In this document: positions 1-6,052 of the stretch, in pieces
Layout: the number at the start of each line of letters is the position of its first letter
How positions within the stretch are numbered: position 1 is the first letter of the stretch
Source: Bacteroidota bacterium
GTDB lineage: Bacteria; Bacteroidota; Bacteroidia; Flavobacteriales_F; PHOS-HE28
DNA: 6,052 nucleotides
Reading direction: 5' to 3'
NCBI GenBank assembly: GCA_963169595.1
Contig: CAUJFM010000400.1
Location: 1-6,052, forward strand
Notes under the pieces: model-generated
The model's input: only the letters and a program-made list of their open reading frames with translations
Database searches by the model: none
Told to the model about the DNA's origin: nothing
Program-made: the position numbers and the translations under genes

Positions 1-78
1 GCACCGGCTGTCCGGTAAACAGGCTACCTTGCCTCATGTGTTCGGCTCTTGGCGTCAGACACCTTGAACCTACACACC
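1..78. other. Unassigned left-edge stretch, possible 3' end of an upstream gene or RNA
   Basis: This stretch lies just before the terminator at 79-108, so it is probably the end of a rightward transcript that begins outside the window. A small hairpin is visible at 3-16 (accgg/ccggt with a ctgt loop), followed by a weaker one around 21-34 (aggc/gcct). One reading frame closes with TAA at 16-18 and another with TGA at 65-67, so a short protein tail is possible. I recognise no tRNA, SRP, tmRNA or RNase P consensus. I cannot decide between a protein tail and a structured RNA. Confidence 0.3.
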
Positions 79-108
79 GAAGGGGGCTCACGCCCCCTTC
101 AACTTTTT
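79..108 (+). terminator. Rho-independent terminator
   Basis: A perfect 9-bp stem is formed by gaagggggc (79-87) and gcccccttc (92-100) around a TCAC loop. A T-tract follows at 104-108. The GC-rich stem with T-run orientation ends a rightward transcript from upstream and insulates the ars operon from it. The stem is also present on the other strand, but the T-tract lies on the right, so the + direction is preferred. Confidence 0.85.
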
Positions 109-138
109 CACACCTTCACACTTTCCCCGGACACCACT

Positions 139-232
139 GAATGTAGAATGATGAACGCAGAAGCTGCGTGACGATGTTCGGGTGAGCGACACCATTGATC
201 ATTCACCACTTTACATTCTTCATTTTACATTC
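139..232. repeat. Family B palindromic intergenic repeat, copy 1
   Basis: The left arm at 139-157 (gaatgtagaatgatgaacg) matches the reverse complement of 214-232 at 16 of 19 positions, so the element can fold as a long imperfect hairpin. The arms are built from a degenerate heptad gaatgta. Inside the element, 190-208 (caccattgatcattcacca) matches 3630-3648 in copy 2 at 17 of 19 positions, so the two copies are homologous beyond the arms. A smaller hairpin, acgcag/ctgcgt, lies at 155-169. The element sits between the upstream terminator and the arsR promoter. AT-rich composition sets it apart from the neighbouring genes. Confidence 0.75.
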
Positions 233-286
233 CTCTACTCCCCCGGCTCTGGTCCTCTGGCTTCCAACCGTGCCTCCAGGATCTTT

Positions 287-302
287 ATCGGCATATACCG
301 AT
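287..302. promoter_or_regulatory. Candidate ArsR operator O1
   Basis: The sequence atcggcatataccgat is a 16-bp near-perfect palindrome: 14 of 16 positions agree with its own reverse complement, and the outer five bases of each arm are perfect. It lies 45 bp upstream of the arsR start. It resembles O2 (316-331) in layout: ATCG outer arms around an AT-rich centre. Dyads of this type are usual targets for ArsR/SmtB dimers. Binding by this ArsR is inferred. Confidence 0.65.
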
Positions 303-315
303 GATACGCCCTTCC

Positions 316-331
316 ATCGTAATATTGCGAT
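316..331. promoter_or_regulatory. Candidate ArsR operator O2
   Basis: The sequence atcgtaatattgcgat is a 16-bp near-perfect palindrome (14 of 16 positions self-complementary). It shares the ATCG...CGAT frame and AT-rich centre with O1, and the two start 29 bp apart. It lies 16 bp before the arsR ATG and overlaps the candidate -7 box, so a bound repressor would block the promoter. This is the better of the two operator candidates. Confidence 0.7.
320..327 (+). promoter_or_regulatory. Candidate Bacteroidota-type -7 promoter box for the ars operon
   Basis: TAATATTG differs at one position from the Bacteroidota -7 consensus TAnnTTTG. It lies inside operator O2, as expected for a repressible promoter. 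No convincing -33 TTTG was found about 20 bp upstream, where O1 ends. Transcription would start near 332-335 and leave a very short leader before arsR. The call depends on the organism being a Bacteroidota. Confidence 0.35.
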
Positions 332-347
332 CTATTCAGGATCATCC

Positions 348-677
348 ATGGGCGTCACCAAGACCGACCTCTTCACCGCGCAACAGAACCAACTGGCCAC
401 CTGGGCCAAGGTGCTGGGCCACCCGGCGCGCATCGCCATCCTCCAGTACCTGCTGAAACAGAACGCCTGCGTGTGCAGCGGACTGGTGGAGGAGCTGGGA
501 CTGGCGCAGGCCACCATCAGCCAGCACCTGCGGGAGTTGAAGGACGCGGGCCTGATCACCGGCACCGTGGAAGGCACCAGTGTGTGCTACTGCATCGAAC
601 CCAAGGCCTGGGCCAAGGCGGAGGCCGCCTTCACCAAGCTCTTCGCCGCCTACAAACCCATCGAGACCTGCTGCTGA
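348..677 (+). CDS. arsR: ArsR-family arsenite-responsive repressor
   Basis: This 109-residue winged-helix repressor (usual ArsR/SmtB length about 100-120) should bind the two dyads just upstream and release them when arsenite binds its cysteines. The core runs from LGHPARIAILQYLL (about 23-36) through the helix-turn-helix LVEELGLAQATISQHLRELKDAGLI (about 46-70) to a wing around 71-83. Cysteines occur at 41 and 43 (CVC, where the E. coli-type ELCVCDL site lies), at 80 and 82 (CYC) and at the C-terminus (108-109). The family CVC motif points to As(III)/Sb(III) sensing. The ATG at 348 was chosen because the reading frame further upstream, back to a TTG at 195, runs through the operators and repeat B1. 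A weak agga lies 6 nt before the ATG. It is the first gene of the operon. Confidence 0.93.
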   Translation: MGVTKTDLFTAQQNQLATWAKVLGHPARIAILQYLLKQNACVCSGLVEELGLAQATISQHLRELKDAGLITGTVEGTSVCYCIEPKAWAKAEAAFTKLFAAYKPIETCC

Positions 678-678
678 G

Positions 679-776
679 AGGCGAGGTTCACCTCACCCGG
701 ATCTCACCATACGTACGGGCGAGGTTCACCTCGCCCAAGTTCACAAACCAATGCATGGGCGAGGTGAACCTCGCCC
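679..776. repeat. Family C: three 20-bp self-complementary repeats between arsR and arsM
   Basis: The unit gggcgaggttcacctcgccc occurs at 717-736, exactly inverted at 757-776, and with two mismatches at 679-698, immediately after the arsR stop. Each unit is itself a hairpin (8-bp stem with a 4-nt loop). Copies 2 and 3 together form a perfect 21-bp stem (717-737 with 756-776) around an 18-nt loop. Copy 1 can pair imperfectly with copy 3 as an alternative. There is no T-tract after the stem, so it is not a classical terminator. It occupies nearly all of the 116-bp gap, and arsM starts 17 nt after the last copy. It could affect arsM translation or mRNA stability. That role is inferred. Confidence 0.85.
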
Positions 777-793
777 CAACCAGCGATAAAGCC

Positions 794-1714
794 ATGAACA
801 CCCCCCAAGAGACCAAGGACCTCGTCCGTGCCAAGTACGCCGAGATCGCCCGCCAGGACAAGGCCACCAACGCCAGCAGCTGCTGCGGCGCCGGAGGCTG
901 TAGTACCGAGGTGGCCACCATCATGAGCGACGACTACACGCAGCTCGCGGGCTACAACCCTGACGCCGACCTCTCCCTCGGTTGCGGCCTGCCCACCGAG
1001 TTCGCGCAGATCACCCCCGGCGACACCGTGCTCGACCTGGGCAGCGGTGCCGGCAACGACTGCTTCGTGGCCCGCGCGGCCACCGGACCCGATGGACGCG
1101 TGATCGGCGTGGACTTCACCCCCGAGATGATCGCCAAGGCCAAGGAGAACGCCCGCAAGCTGGACTACCAGAACGTGGAGTTCCGGCAGGGCGACATCGA
1201 GGCGCTGCCCATTTCCGCCTGCATGGTGGATGTGGTGGTGAGCAACTGCGTGCTGAACCTGGTGCCCGACAAGCGGAGGGCCTTCAGCGAGGTGCTGCGC
1301 GTGCTGAAGCCCGGCGGGCACTTCAGCATCAGCGATGTGGTGCTGGTGGGCGAACTGCCCCCTGCGATCCAAGGCGCGGCCGAGATGTACGCGGGCTGCG
1401 TGAGCGGCGCGCTGCAGGAAAGCGAATACCTCGGCATCATCCGGGAGCTGGGCTTCGAGAACATCACGGTTCAGAAGCGCAAGCCCATCGTGGTACCGGA
1501 CGACATCCTGAGCAACTACCTGAACGCCGATGAGCTCGCCGCCTTCAAGGCCAGCGGCACGGGCATCTTCAGCATCACCGTGTTCGCCCGCAAGAGCAGC
1601 GTGGACTGCTGCACGCCTAAAGCGGACAAGCAGGTGCTCCAGGACCTCACCCCCGCCAACCCCGAAGGCATCCATGCCCTGCCGGGCTGCGACCTGGGCG
1701 CGGGCTGCTGCTGA
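794..1714 (+). CDS. arsM: Arsenite S-adenosylmethionine methyltransferase ArsM
   Basis: This 306-residue cytoplasmic enzyme transfers methyl groups from SAM to thiol-bound As(III), giving methylated and partly volatile arsenicals. The Rossmann SAM-binding motif is VLDLGSGAGND (79-89), followed by the acidic GVDFTPEM (105-112), GDIEALP (133-139) and LKPGGHFSISD (171-181). The conserved As(III)-binding cysteines of the ArsM family correspond to C64 (LGCGLP), C152 (SNCVLNLVP) and C202 (GCVSGAL). An N-terminal CCGAGGC (30-36) supplies the fourth. Additional cysteines end the protein (CC at 271-272, C299, CC at 305-306), as in many ArsM proteins. The ATG at 794 gives the usual ArsM N-terminus. An in-frame extension to 473 overlaps arsR in another frame and crosses the hairpins, so it was rejected. 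The neighbours arsR and arsC support the assignment. Confidence 0.95.
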   Translation: MNTPQETKDLVRAKYAEIARQDKATNASSCCGAGGCSTEVATIMSDDYTQLAGYNPDADLSLGCGLPTEFAQITPGDTVLDLGSGAGNDCFVARAATGPDGRVIGVDFTPEMIAKAKENARKLDYQNVEFRQGDIEALPISACMVDVVVSNCVLNLVPDKRRAFSEVLRVLKPGGHFSISDVVLVGELPPAIQGAAEMYAGCVSGALQESEYLGIIRELGFENITVQKRKPIVVPDDILSNYLNADELAAFKASGTGIFSITVFARKSSVDCCTPKADKQVLQDLTPANPEGIHALPGCDLGAGCC

Positions 1715-1775
1715 GCCCCATACCGCCATGCTCCTTCCCGCTCTTCTCTTGTCGCTGTCCTTCACCAACGCACCC

Positions 1776-2405
1776 ATGGAACGAGCCCCGCACCCCACGC
1801 TGCAACGCTACGTGGACCATCGCGTCGTGCCCGCGATGGCGGCGATACCCGCCGAACGCAAGGAGAGCCTCGACCTCATCGCGGCCTTCGTGAAGGAGCG
1901 CAAGGCCGCCGGCACAACCGCCGACCTCACCTTCATCTGCACGCACAATAGCCGGCGCAGTCACCTGAGCCAGCTGTGGGCGGCCACCGCGGCCTGGGCC
2001 CATGGGCAGGACCACGTGCGCACCTACAGCGGCGGCACGGAGGCCACGGCCTTCGATCCGCGCGCGGTGGCGGCGGTGGAGCGCGCGGGCTTCTCGGTGG
2101 TGAAGCCTGACGGGAAGAACCCGGTCTATGAGGTCTCCTTCGCGAAGGACCAGACGGCAGAGCGCTGTTGGAGCAAGGTGTACAACGACCCCACCAATCC
2201 CCAGCAGGGCTTCTGCGCCGTGATGACCTGCTCGGAGGCGGATACCAACTGCCCCATCGTGCTCGGCGCGTTGGACCGCATCAGCCTGCCTTACAACGAC
2301 CCGAAGGAGGCCGATGGCACACCCGAGGAGGCCGCCCGCTACGATGAGCGCTGCCTACAGATCGCAGCGGAGATGTGGTACGTGATGCAGCAGGCCGCAC
2401 GATGA
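1776..2405 (+). CDS. arsC: Thioredoxin-type arsenate reductase (low-molecular-weight phosphatase fold)
   Basis: From the ATG at 1776 this is a 209-residue protein that should reduce arsenate to arsenite in the cytoplasm for export by Acr3. The P-loop is CTHNSRRS (55-62; nucleophile C55, CX5R arginine R61). CSEADTNC (152-159) gives the two relay cysteines spaced as C82/C89 in the S. aureus pI258 enzyme. The Asp in YNDPKE (D175) fits the general acid. This full triad argues for a reductase rather than a plain tyrosine phosphatase. The first 45 or so residues (LQRYVDH...IPAERKESLDLIAAFV) are a helical extension that I associate with Bacteroidota homologues. An ATG at 1728, 13 nt after arsM, would add 16 residues (MLLPALLLSLSFTNAP), a hydrophobic signal-like segment without basic residues. 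The start at 1776 is preferred because a thioredoxin-dependent enzyme should be cytoplasmic, but this is not settled. Confidence 0.9.
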   Translation: MERAPHPTLQRYVDHRVVPAMAAIPAERKESLDLIAAFVKERKAAGTTADLTFICTHNSRRSHLSQLWAATAAWAHGQDHVRTYSGGTEATAFDPRAVAAVERAGFSVVKPDGKNPVYEVSFAKDQTAERCWSKVYNDPTNPQQGFCAVMTCSEADTNCPIVLGALDRISLPYNDPKEADGTPEEAARYDERCLQIAAEMWYVMQQAAR

Positions 2406-2415
2406 ATGAAGAGAA

Positions 2416-2511
2416 GCCGCAGATGACGCAGATGAACGCAGATAGATGCGCCGCTGAAATGGCCATACAAGATTCTTGGATCCCATCTGCGCTATCTGCG
2501 TCATCTGCGGC
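2416..2511. repeat. Family A palindromic intergenic repeat, copy 1
   Basis: The left arm 2416-2433 (gccgcagatgacgcagat) is a perfect 18-bp inverted repeat of 2494-2511. After a small internal loop, a further 7 bp pair (cgcagat 2437-2443 with atctgcg 2485-2491), leaving a loop of about 41 nt. The arms consist of tandem units of about 9 nt of the form (g/a)cgcagat. The central 39 nt (2444-2482) align without gaps to copy 2 (4234-4272) at 27 of 39 positions. The element fills most of the 121-bp gap between arsC and acr3. No T-tract follows, so it is not a clear terminator. It may still attenuate or stabilise the operon transcript. Confidence 0.85.
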
Positions 2512-2526
2512 CGTATTCATCCAACC

Positions 2527-3561
<1,035 letters not shown>

Positions 3562-3562
3562 A

Positions 3563-3686
3563 GAATGGAGAATGTAAAATGAAGAATGTAGAATGTAGAA
3601 CTGGCAGCATCAGGTGATCAGGTGTCTTGCACCATTCCTCATTCACCATTTTCCCTTCTACATTTTACATTCTACATTATCCATTC
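3563..3686. repeat. Family B palindromic intergenic repeat, copy 2
   Basis: The left arm 3563-3593 matches the reverse complement of 3656-3686 at 27 of 31 positions, making a long AT-rich imperfect hairpin that starts 2 nt after the acr3 stop and ends 11 nt before the next gene. The arms are made of gaatgta/gaatgaa-like heptads. The inner segment caccattcctcattcacca (3630-3648) matches copy 1 at 190-208. It occupies the entire acr3-dinB gap. No independent promoter is evident in it. It could mark the 3' boundary of the core ars transcript, or be processed as an mRNA-stabilising stem. Confidence 0.8.
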
Positions 3687-3697
3687 AAAACGTCCCC

Positions 3698-4150
3698 ATG
3701 GAACCACGCACCACCTCCCTGCTCGCCCTCTTCACCGAAGGCCGCACCCGCTTCACCAAACTGCTCGACCAGCTCACCGAGGCCGACCTGCCGAAGAAGC
3801 TCGCTCCCGCGCCCAACAGCATCGGCTTCCAGGTGCGGCACATCGGCGATGTGGAACTGCTCTTCGCCAAGAACGTGTTCGGCTTGCCAGGCGTGAACGT
3901 GCATGCCAGTACCGTTGCGAAGGGACATGACACCGGCGAGTGGACCGACCTGGCCGCGTTGAAAGCCTATGTGCAGGAGAGCGCCGACACGCTGCGTCGC
4001 GCCATCGAAGCCACCAGCGATGCCGACTGGGACACGGTGATCGAAACGAAGGAGTTCGGCCGCAAGACCAAGGCCGAGGCGCTGGGGCGCATCGTGACGC
4101 ACACGGCCTACCACGCCGGGCAACTGGCGATGATCCTCAAGTACGGGTAA
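3698..4150 (+). CDS. DinB-family putative metal-dependent protein
   Basis: This is a 150-residue protein of the DinB/YfiT four-helix-bundle type, at the usual family length. The expected metal-binding histidines are visible: H48 in FQVRHIGDVELLF and the HxxxH pair H135/H139 in VTHTAYHAGQLAMI near the C-terminus. Some members of the superfamily are thiol transferases that use bacillithiol or mycothiol, but the substrate here cannot be read from the sequence. There is no signal peptide or membrane segment, so it should be cytoplasmic. The ATG at 3698 was chosen because the reading frame upstream to 3614 lies inside repeat B2. Its position downstream of acr3 may be chance or may reflect a thiol-based role in arsenic stress. 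That link is inference. Confidence 0.82.
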   Translation: MEPRTTSLLALFTEGRTRFTKLLDQLTEADLPKKLAPAPNSIGFQVRHIGDVELLFAKNVFGLPGVNVHASTVAKGHDTGEWTDLAALKAYVQESADTLRRAIEATSDADWDTVIETKEFGRKTKAEALGRIVTHTAYHAGQLAMILKYG

Positions 4151-4207
4151 CGCCGGTGTATGACCCAACACGAATGCCTCCTCATCTCCGCCGCAGAGAG
4201 AGCCTGT

Positions 4208-4299
4208 GAATGCAGCCGCAGATGAACGCAGATAAATGCGCAACAGGAATGGCCTGTCCAGAACCTTGTATCCCATCTGCGCCATCTGCGGCCGCATTC
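4208..4299. repeat. Family A palindromic intergenic repeat, copy 2
   Basis: The outer arm gaatgc (4208-4213) pairs with gcattc (4294-4299). After one mismatch, gccgcagatg (4215-4224) pairs with its complement ending at 4292. After a 1-nt bulge, cgcagat (4227-4233) pairs with atctgcg (4275-4281). The 39-nt centre (4234-4272) aligns without gaps to copy 1. Compared with copy 1, each arm lacks one 9-nt cgcagat-type unit. The element lies in the 174-bp gap between the DinB and TSUP genes. The remainder of the gap (4151-4207 and 4300-4324) shows no gene or clear promoter. Confidence 0.85.
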
Positions 4300-4324
4300 C
4301 TCACTGCTCATCCATAGCCCGACC

Positions 4325-5092
4325 ATGGACGCCTCCCACCTCCTCATCCCCGCTGTGGCACTGGCCGCTTCGCTGGTCACGCTGATCAGCGGCTTCGGGC
4401 TGGGCACCTTGTTGCTTCCGGTGTTCGCGCTGTTCTTCCCGCTGGAGGTGGCCATCGGGCTCACGGCGGTGGTGCACCTGCTCAACAACCTCTTCAAGCT
4501 GGGCCTGCTGTGGAAGGATATCCACTGGAGCACCGTGCTACGCTTCGGCGTGCCGGGCATCGTGGGCGCCTACCTCGGCGCACGGCTCATGCTGCTGCTG
4601 GGCGCGCGTGATGCGCTCTACCAAGGGCTGGTCCATCCCGTGGACCCGCTCGATCTGGTCATCGCCGGGCTGATGCTCGTCTTCGGCCTGTTCGAGCTCT
4701 CCAAGAAGCTCAACACGCTCTCCCTGCCACCGCGCTGGATGGTGCCCGGCGGCTTCGTCAGCGGTTTCTTCGGCGGCCTCAGCGGGCACCAGGGCGCATT
4801 ACGCAGCCTCTTCCTGCTGCGCAGCGGACTGGCCAAGGAGGCCTTCATCGCCAGCGGTGTCGCCATCGCCTGCCTGGTGGACCTCACCCGCCTGCCCACC
4901 TACGCGACCCAGCACCTGGTGGCGACCGCCCAGGAACAAGGCCCGCTGCTGCTGGCCAGCACGCTCGCGGCCTTCCTCGGTGCCTGGTGGGGCAGGAAGC
5001 TCATCCCCAAGGTGACCATGCGCGGCGTGCAGCTCACCGTGGGCGTGCTCATCCTCGCCATTGCGGCCCTGCTCGCCACGGGCATCATCTAA
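4325..5092 (+). CDS. TSUP (TauE/SafE) family membrane permease
   Basis: This 255-residue integral membrane protein has about eight hydrophobic segments, and its length fits the TSUP family. Family members move sulfite, sulfoacetate, taurine-related sulfonates or other small anions, usually outward. The two glycine-rich half-repeats are visible: LISGFGLGTLLLPVF (20-34), with LTAVVHLLNNLFKL just after, and GFVSGFFGGLSGHQGALRSLFLL-type sequence at 143-165. The substrate cannot be deduced. The ATG at 4325 follows repeat A2 and is preceded by gacc, with no Shine-Dalgarno. The MFS gene begins 18 bp after the stop, so the two are probably co-transcribed. In this setting it could export a sulfur compound or an arsenical, but that is speculation. 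Confidence 0.85.
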   Translation: MDASHLLIPAVALAASLVTLISGFGLGTLLLPVFALFFPLEVAIGLTAVVHLLNNLFKLGLLWKDIHWSTVLRFGVPGIVGAYLGARLMLLLGARDALYQGLVHPVDPLDLVIAGLMLVFGLFELSKKLNTLSLPPRWMVPGGFVSGFFGGLSGHQGALRSLFLLRSGLAKEAFIASGVAIACLVDLTRLPTYATQHLVATAQEQGPLLLASTLAAFLGAWWGRKLIPKVTMRGVQLTVGVLILAIAALLATGII

Positions 5093-5110
5093 CGATCAAC
5101 GCGACCTGCC

Positions 5111-6052
5111 ATGGCTCCTTCCACCCCATCGCCTGCGCAACGCTTCGGCGCACCGCCCCTCGGCCTTCGCGCCAACTGGAAGCAGTTCACCCTGCTGGTC
5201 ATCGTCAACGCCTTCGTGGGCGGCATGGTGGGCATCGAACGCACGGTGCTGCCCGTGCTCGCCGAGCTGGAGTTCGGCATCGCCTCGCACGCCGCCGCGC
5301 TCAGCTTCATCATGGCCTTCGGCGTCAGCAAGGCGCTGGCCAACTACTTCACCGGCCGGCTGGCGGGGCGCTACGGACGCAAGGCCCTGCTCATCGTGGG
5401 CTGGGTGCTCGCGCTGCCCGTGCCCTTCCTGCTCATCTACGCCGATGCCTGGGCGTGGGTGGTGGCGGCCAACATCCTGCTGGGCATCCACCAGGGCTTC
5501 GCATGGAGCAGCACCGTGGTGATGAAGATGGACCTCGTGGGCGAAAAGGACCGAGGGCTGGCCATGGGCCTCAACGAGTTCGCCGGCTACCTCGCCGTGG
5601 GCGGCATGGCCTTCCTCACCGGCTACCTCGCCGCACACTACGGACCGCGCCCCGTGCCCTTCCAGGTGGGCATCGGCATCGCGGTGATCGGTCTGCTGCT
5701 CACGCTGCTGTGGGTGAAGGACACCGCGCACCACGTGGCGGCCGAGGGTGCCACCAGCGCCATCCCCAAGCTGAAGCGCGTGTTCGTGGAGACCAGCCTC
5801 ACGCACCGCACGCTGGGCCCCGTGACACAGGCCGGACTGGTGAACAACCTGAACGACGGCATGCTGTGGGGCCTATTGCCCGTGCTGCTGCTGAACGAGG
5901 GCCTGGGCCAGGAGCGCATCGGCCTCATCGCCGCCGTGTACCCCGCCGTGTGGGGCCTGGGCCAGCTCTTCACCGGCAAGCTCGCCGATGTGGTGAACCG
6001 CCGCTCCCTGCTCATCCTCGGCATGGTGCTGCAAGGCGTGGCCATCCTGGGC
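5111..6052 (+). CDS. MFS transporter, truncated by the window edge
   Basis: The reading frame is open for 314 codons from the ATG at 5111 to the last base, so the C-terminal part (roughly a quarter of a typical 400-residue MFS protein) is outside the window. The segment between the second and third helices, FTGRLAGRYGRKALLI (80-95), is MFS motif A, with Gly where Asp is usual. A second copy-like loop, FTGKLADVVNRRSLLI (287-302), marks the start of the C-terminal half. Conserved-looking features include GGMVGIERTVLPVL (37-50), a helix with GIHQGFAWSS (125-134) and a MKMDLVGEKDRGLAMG loop (138-153). The N-terminal 20 or so residues are polar. The substrate is unknown. Its tight linkage with the TSUP gene suggests a shared transcript. 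It was not recognised as ArsJ: no GAPDH-like gene is adjacent in what can be seen. Confidence 0.85.
   Translation, partial: MAPSTPSPAQRFGAPPLGLRANWKQFTLLVIVNAFVGGMVGIERTVLPVLAELEFGIASHAAALSFIMAFGVSKALANYFTGRLAGRYGRKALLIVGWVLALPVPFLLIYADAWAWVVAANILLGIHQGFAWSSTVVMKMDLVGEKDRGLAMGLNEFAGYLAVGGMAFLTGYLAAHYGPRPVPFQVGIGIAVIGLLLTLLWVKDTAHHVAAEGATSAIPKLKRVFVETSLTHRTLGPVTQAGLVNNLNDGMLWGLLPVLLLNEGLGQERIGLIAAVYPAVWGLGQLFTGKLADVVNRRSLLILGMVLQGVAILG

Noticed and set aside
155..169. acgcag/ctgcgt hairpin as an extra operator or family A fragment
   Set aside because: Only 6-bp arms, unlike the ATCG dyads, and located inside repeat B1. It is too short to tie to family A.
195..347. In-frame TTG-initiated extension of arsR
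   Set aside because: It would translate repeat B1 and both operators. The repressor family starts near 348.
679..776. Short regularly spaced repeats resembling a tiny CRISPR array
   Set aside because: The repeats are 20 bp and palindromic, one copy is inverted, the gaps are only 18-20 nt, and no cas genes are present.
473..793. In-frame upstream extension of arsM overlapping arsR
   Set aside because: It overlaps arsR in another frame and crosses the hairpin repeats. The family N-terminus begins at 794.
704..1798. Long open frame on the - strand over arsM
   Set aside because: Low-complexity Ala/Gly/His-rich product that mirrors arsM codon structure. arsM itself has all its family motifs.
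4160..4225. Tiny open frame starting MTQHECLL before the TSUP gene
   Set aside because: About 21 codons, ends inside repeat A2, has no ribosome site and resembles no known family.
5096..5806. Open frame on the - strand over the MFS gene
   Set aside because: His/Glu/Gly-rich antisense product. The + strand frame has a clear MFS motif A and helices.

Overview
The window is a chromosomal-type arsenic resistance locus, all on the + strand: arsR (repressor), arsM (arsenite S-adenosylmethionine methyltransferase), arsC (thioredoxin-type arsenate reductase) and acr3 (arsenite efflux permease), then a DinB-fold protein, a TSUP/TauE-SafE family permease and an MFS permease that runs off the right edge. 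Coding DNA is GC-rich. No start has a clear Shine-Dalgarno sequence. The ArsR, ArsC and Acr3 variants look like those of Bacteroidota, and a candidate -7 box overlaps an operator. I therefore lean towards a GC-rich Bacteroidota (for example an environmental Flavobacteriales lineage), but this is inference without a database search.

Layout: 1-78 is an unassigned tail of something upstream. It is closed by a strong intrinsic terminator at 79-108. An AT-rich palindromic repeat (family B, 139-232) follows. The arsR promoter region has two 16-bp near-palindromic operators (287-302 and 316-331). arsR and arsM are separated by three copies of a 20-bp self-complementary repeat (family C), two of which form a perfect 21-bp hairpin. 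arsC follows closely. A long palindromic element (family A, 2416-2511) separates arsC and acr3. A second family B element separates acr3 from the DinB gene, and a second family A element separates the DinB gene from the TSUP gene. The TSUP and MFS genes are 18 bp apart and probably co-transcribed.

How it works together: arsenite released from ArsR would derepress the operon. ArsC reduces arsenate to arsenite, Acr3 exports arsenite, and ArsM methylates the remainder. The DinB, TSUP and MFS genes are plausible accessory genes (thiol chemistry, anion or metabolite export), but nothing in the sequence proves a link to arsenic. The core operon is ordinary. The most unusual aspect is that three families of palindromic repeats fill four intergenic gaps, including two family A copies whose arms differ by the same 9-nt unit on both sides.
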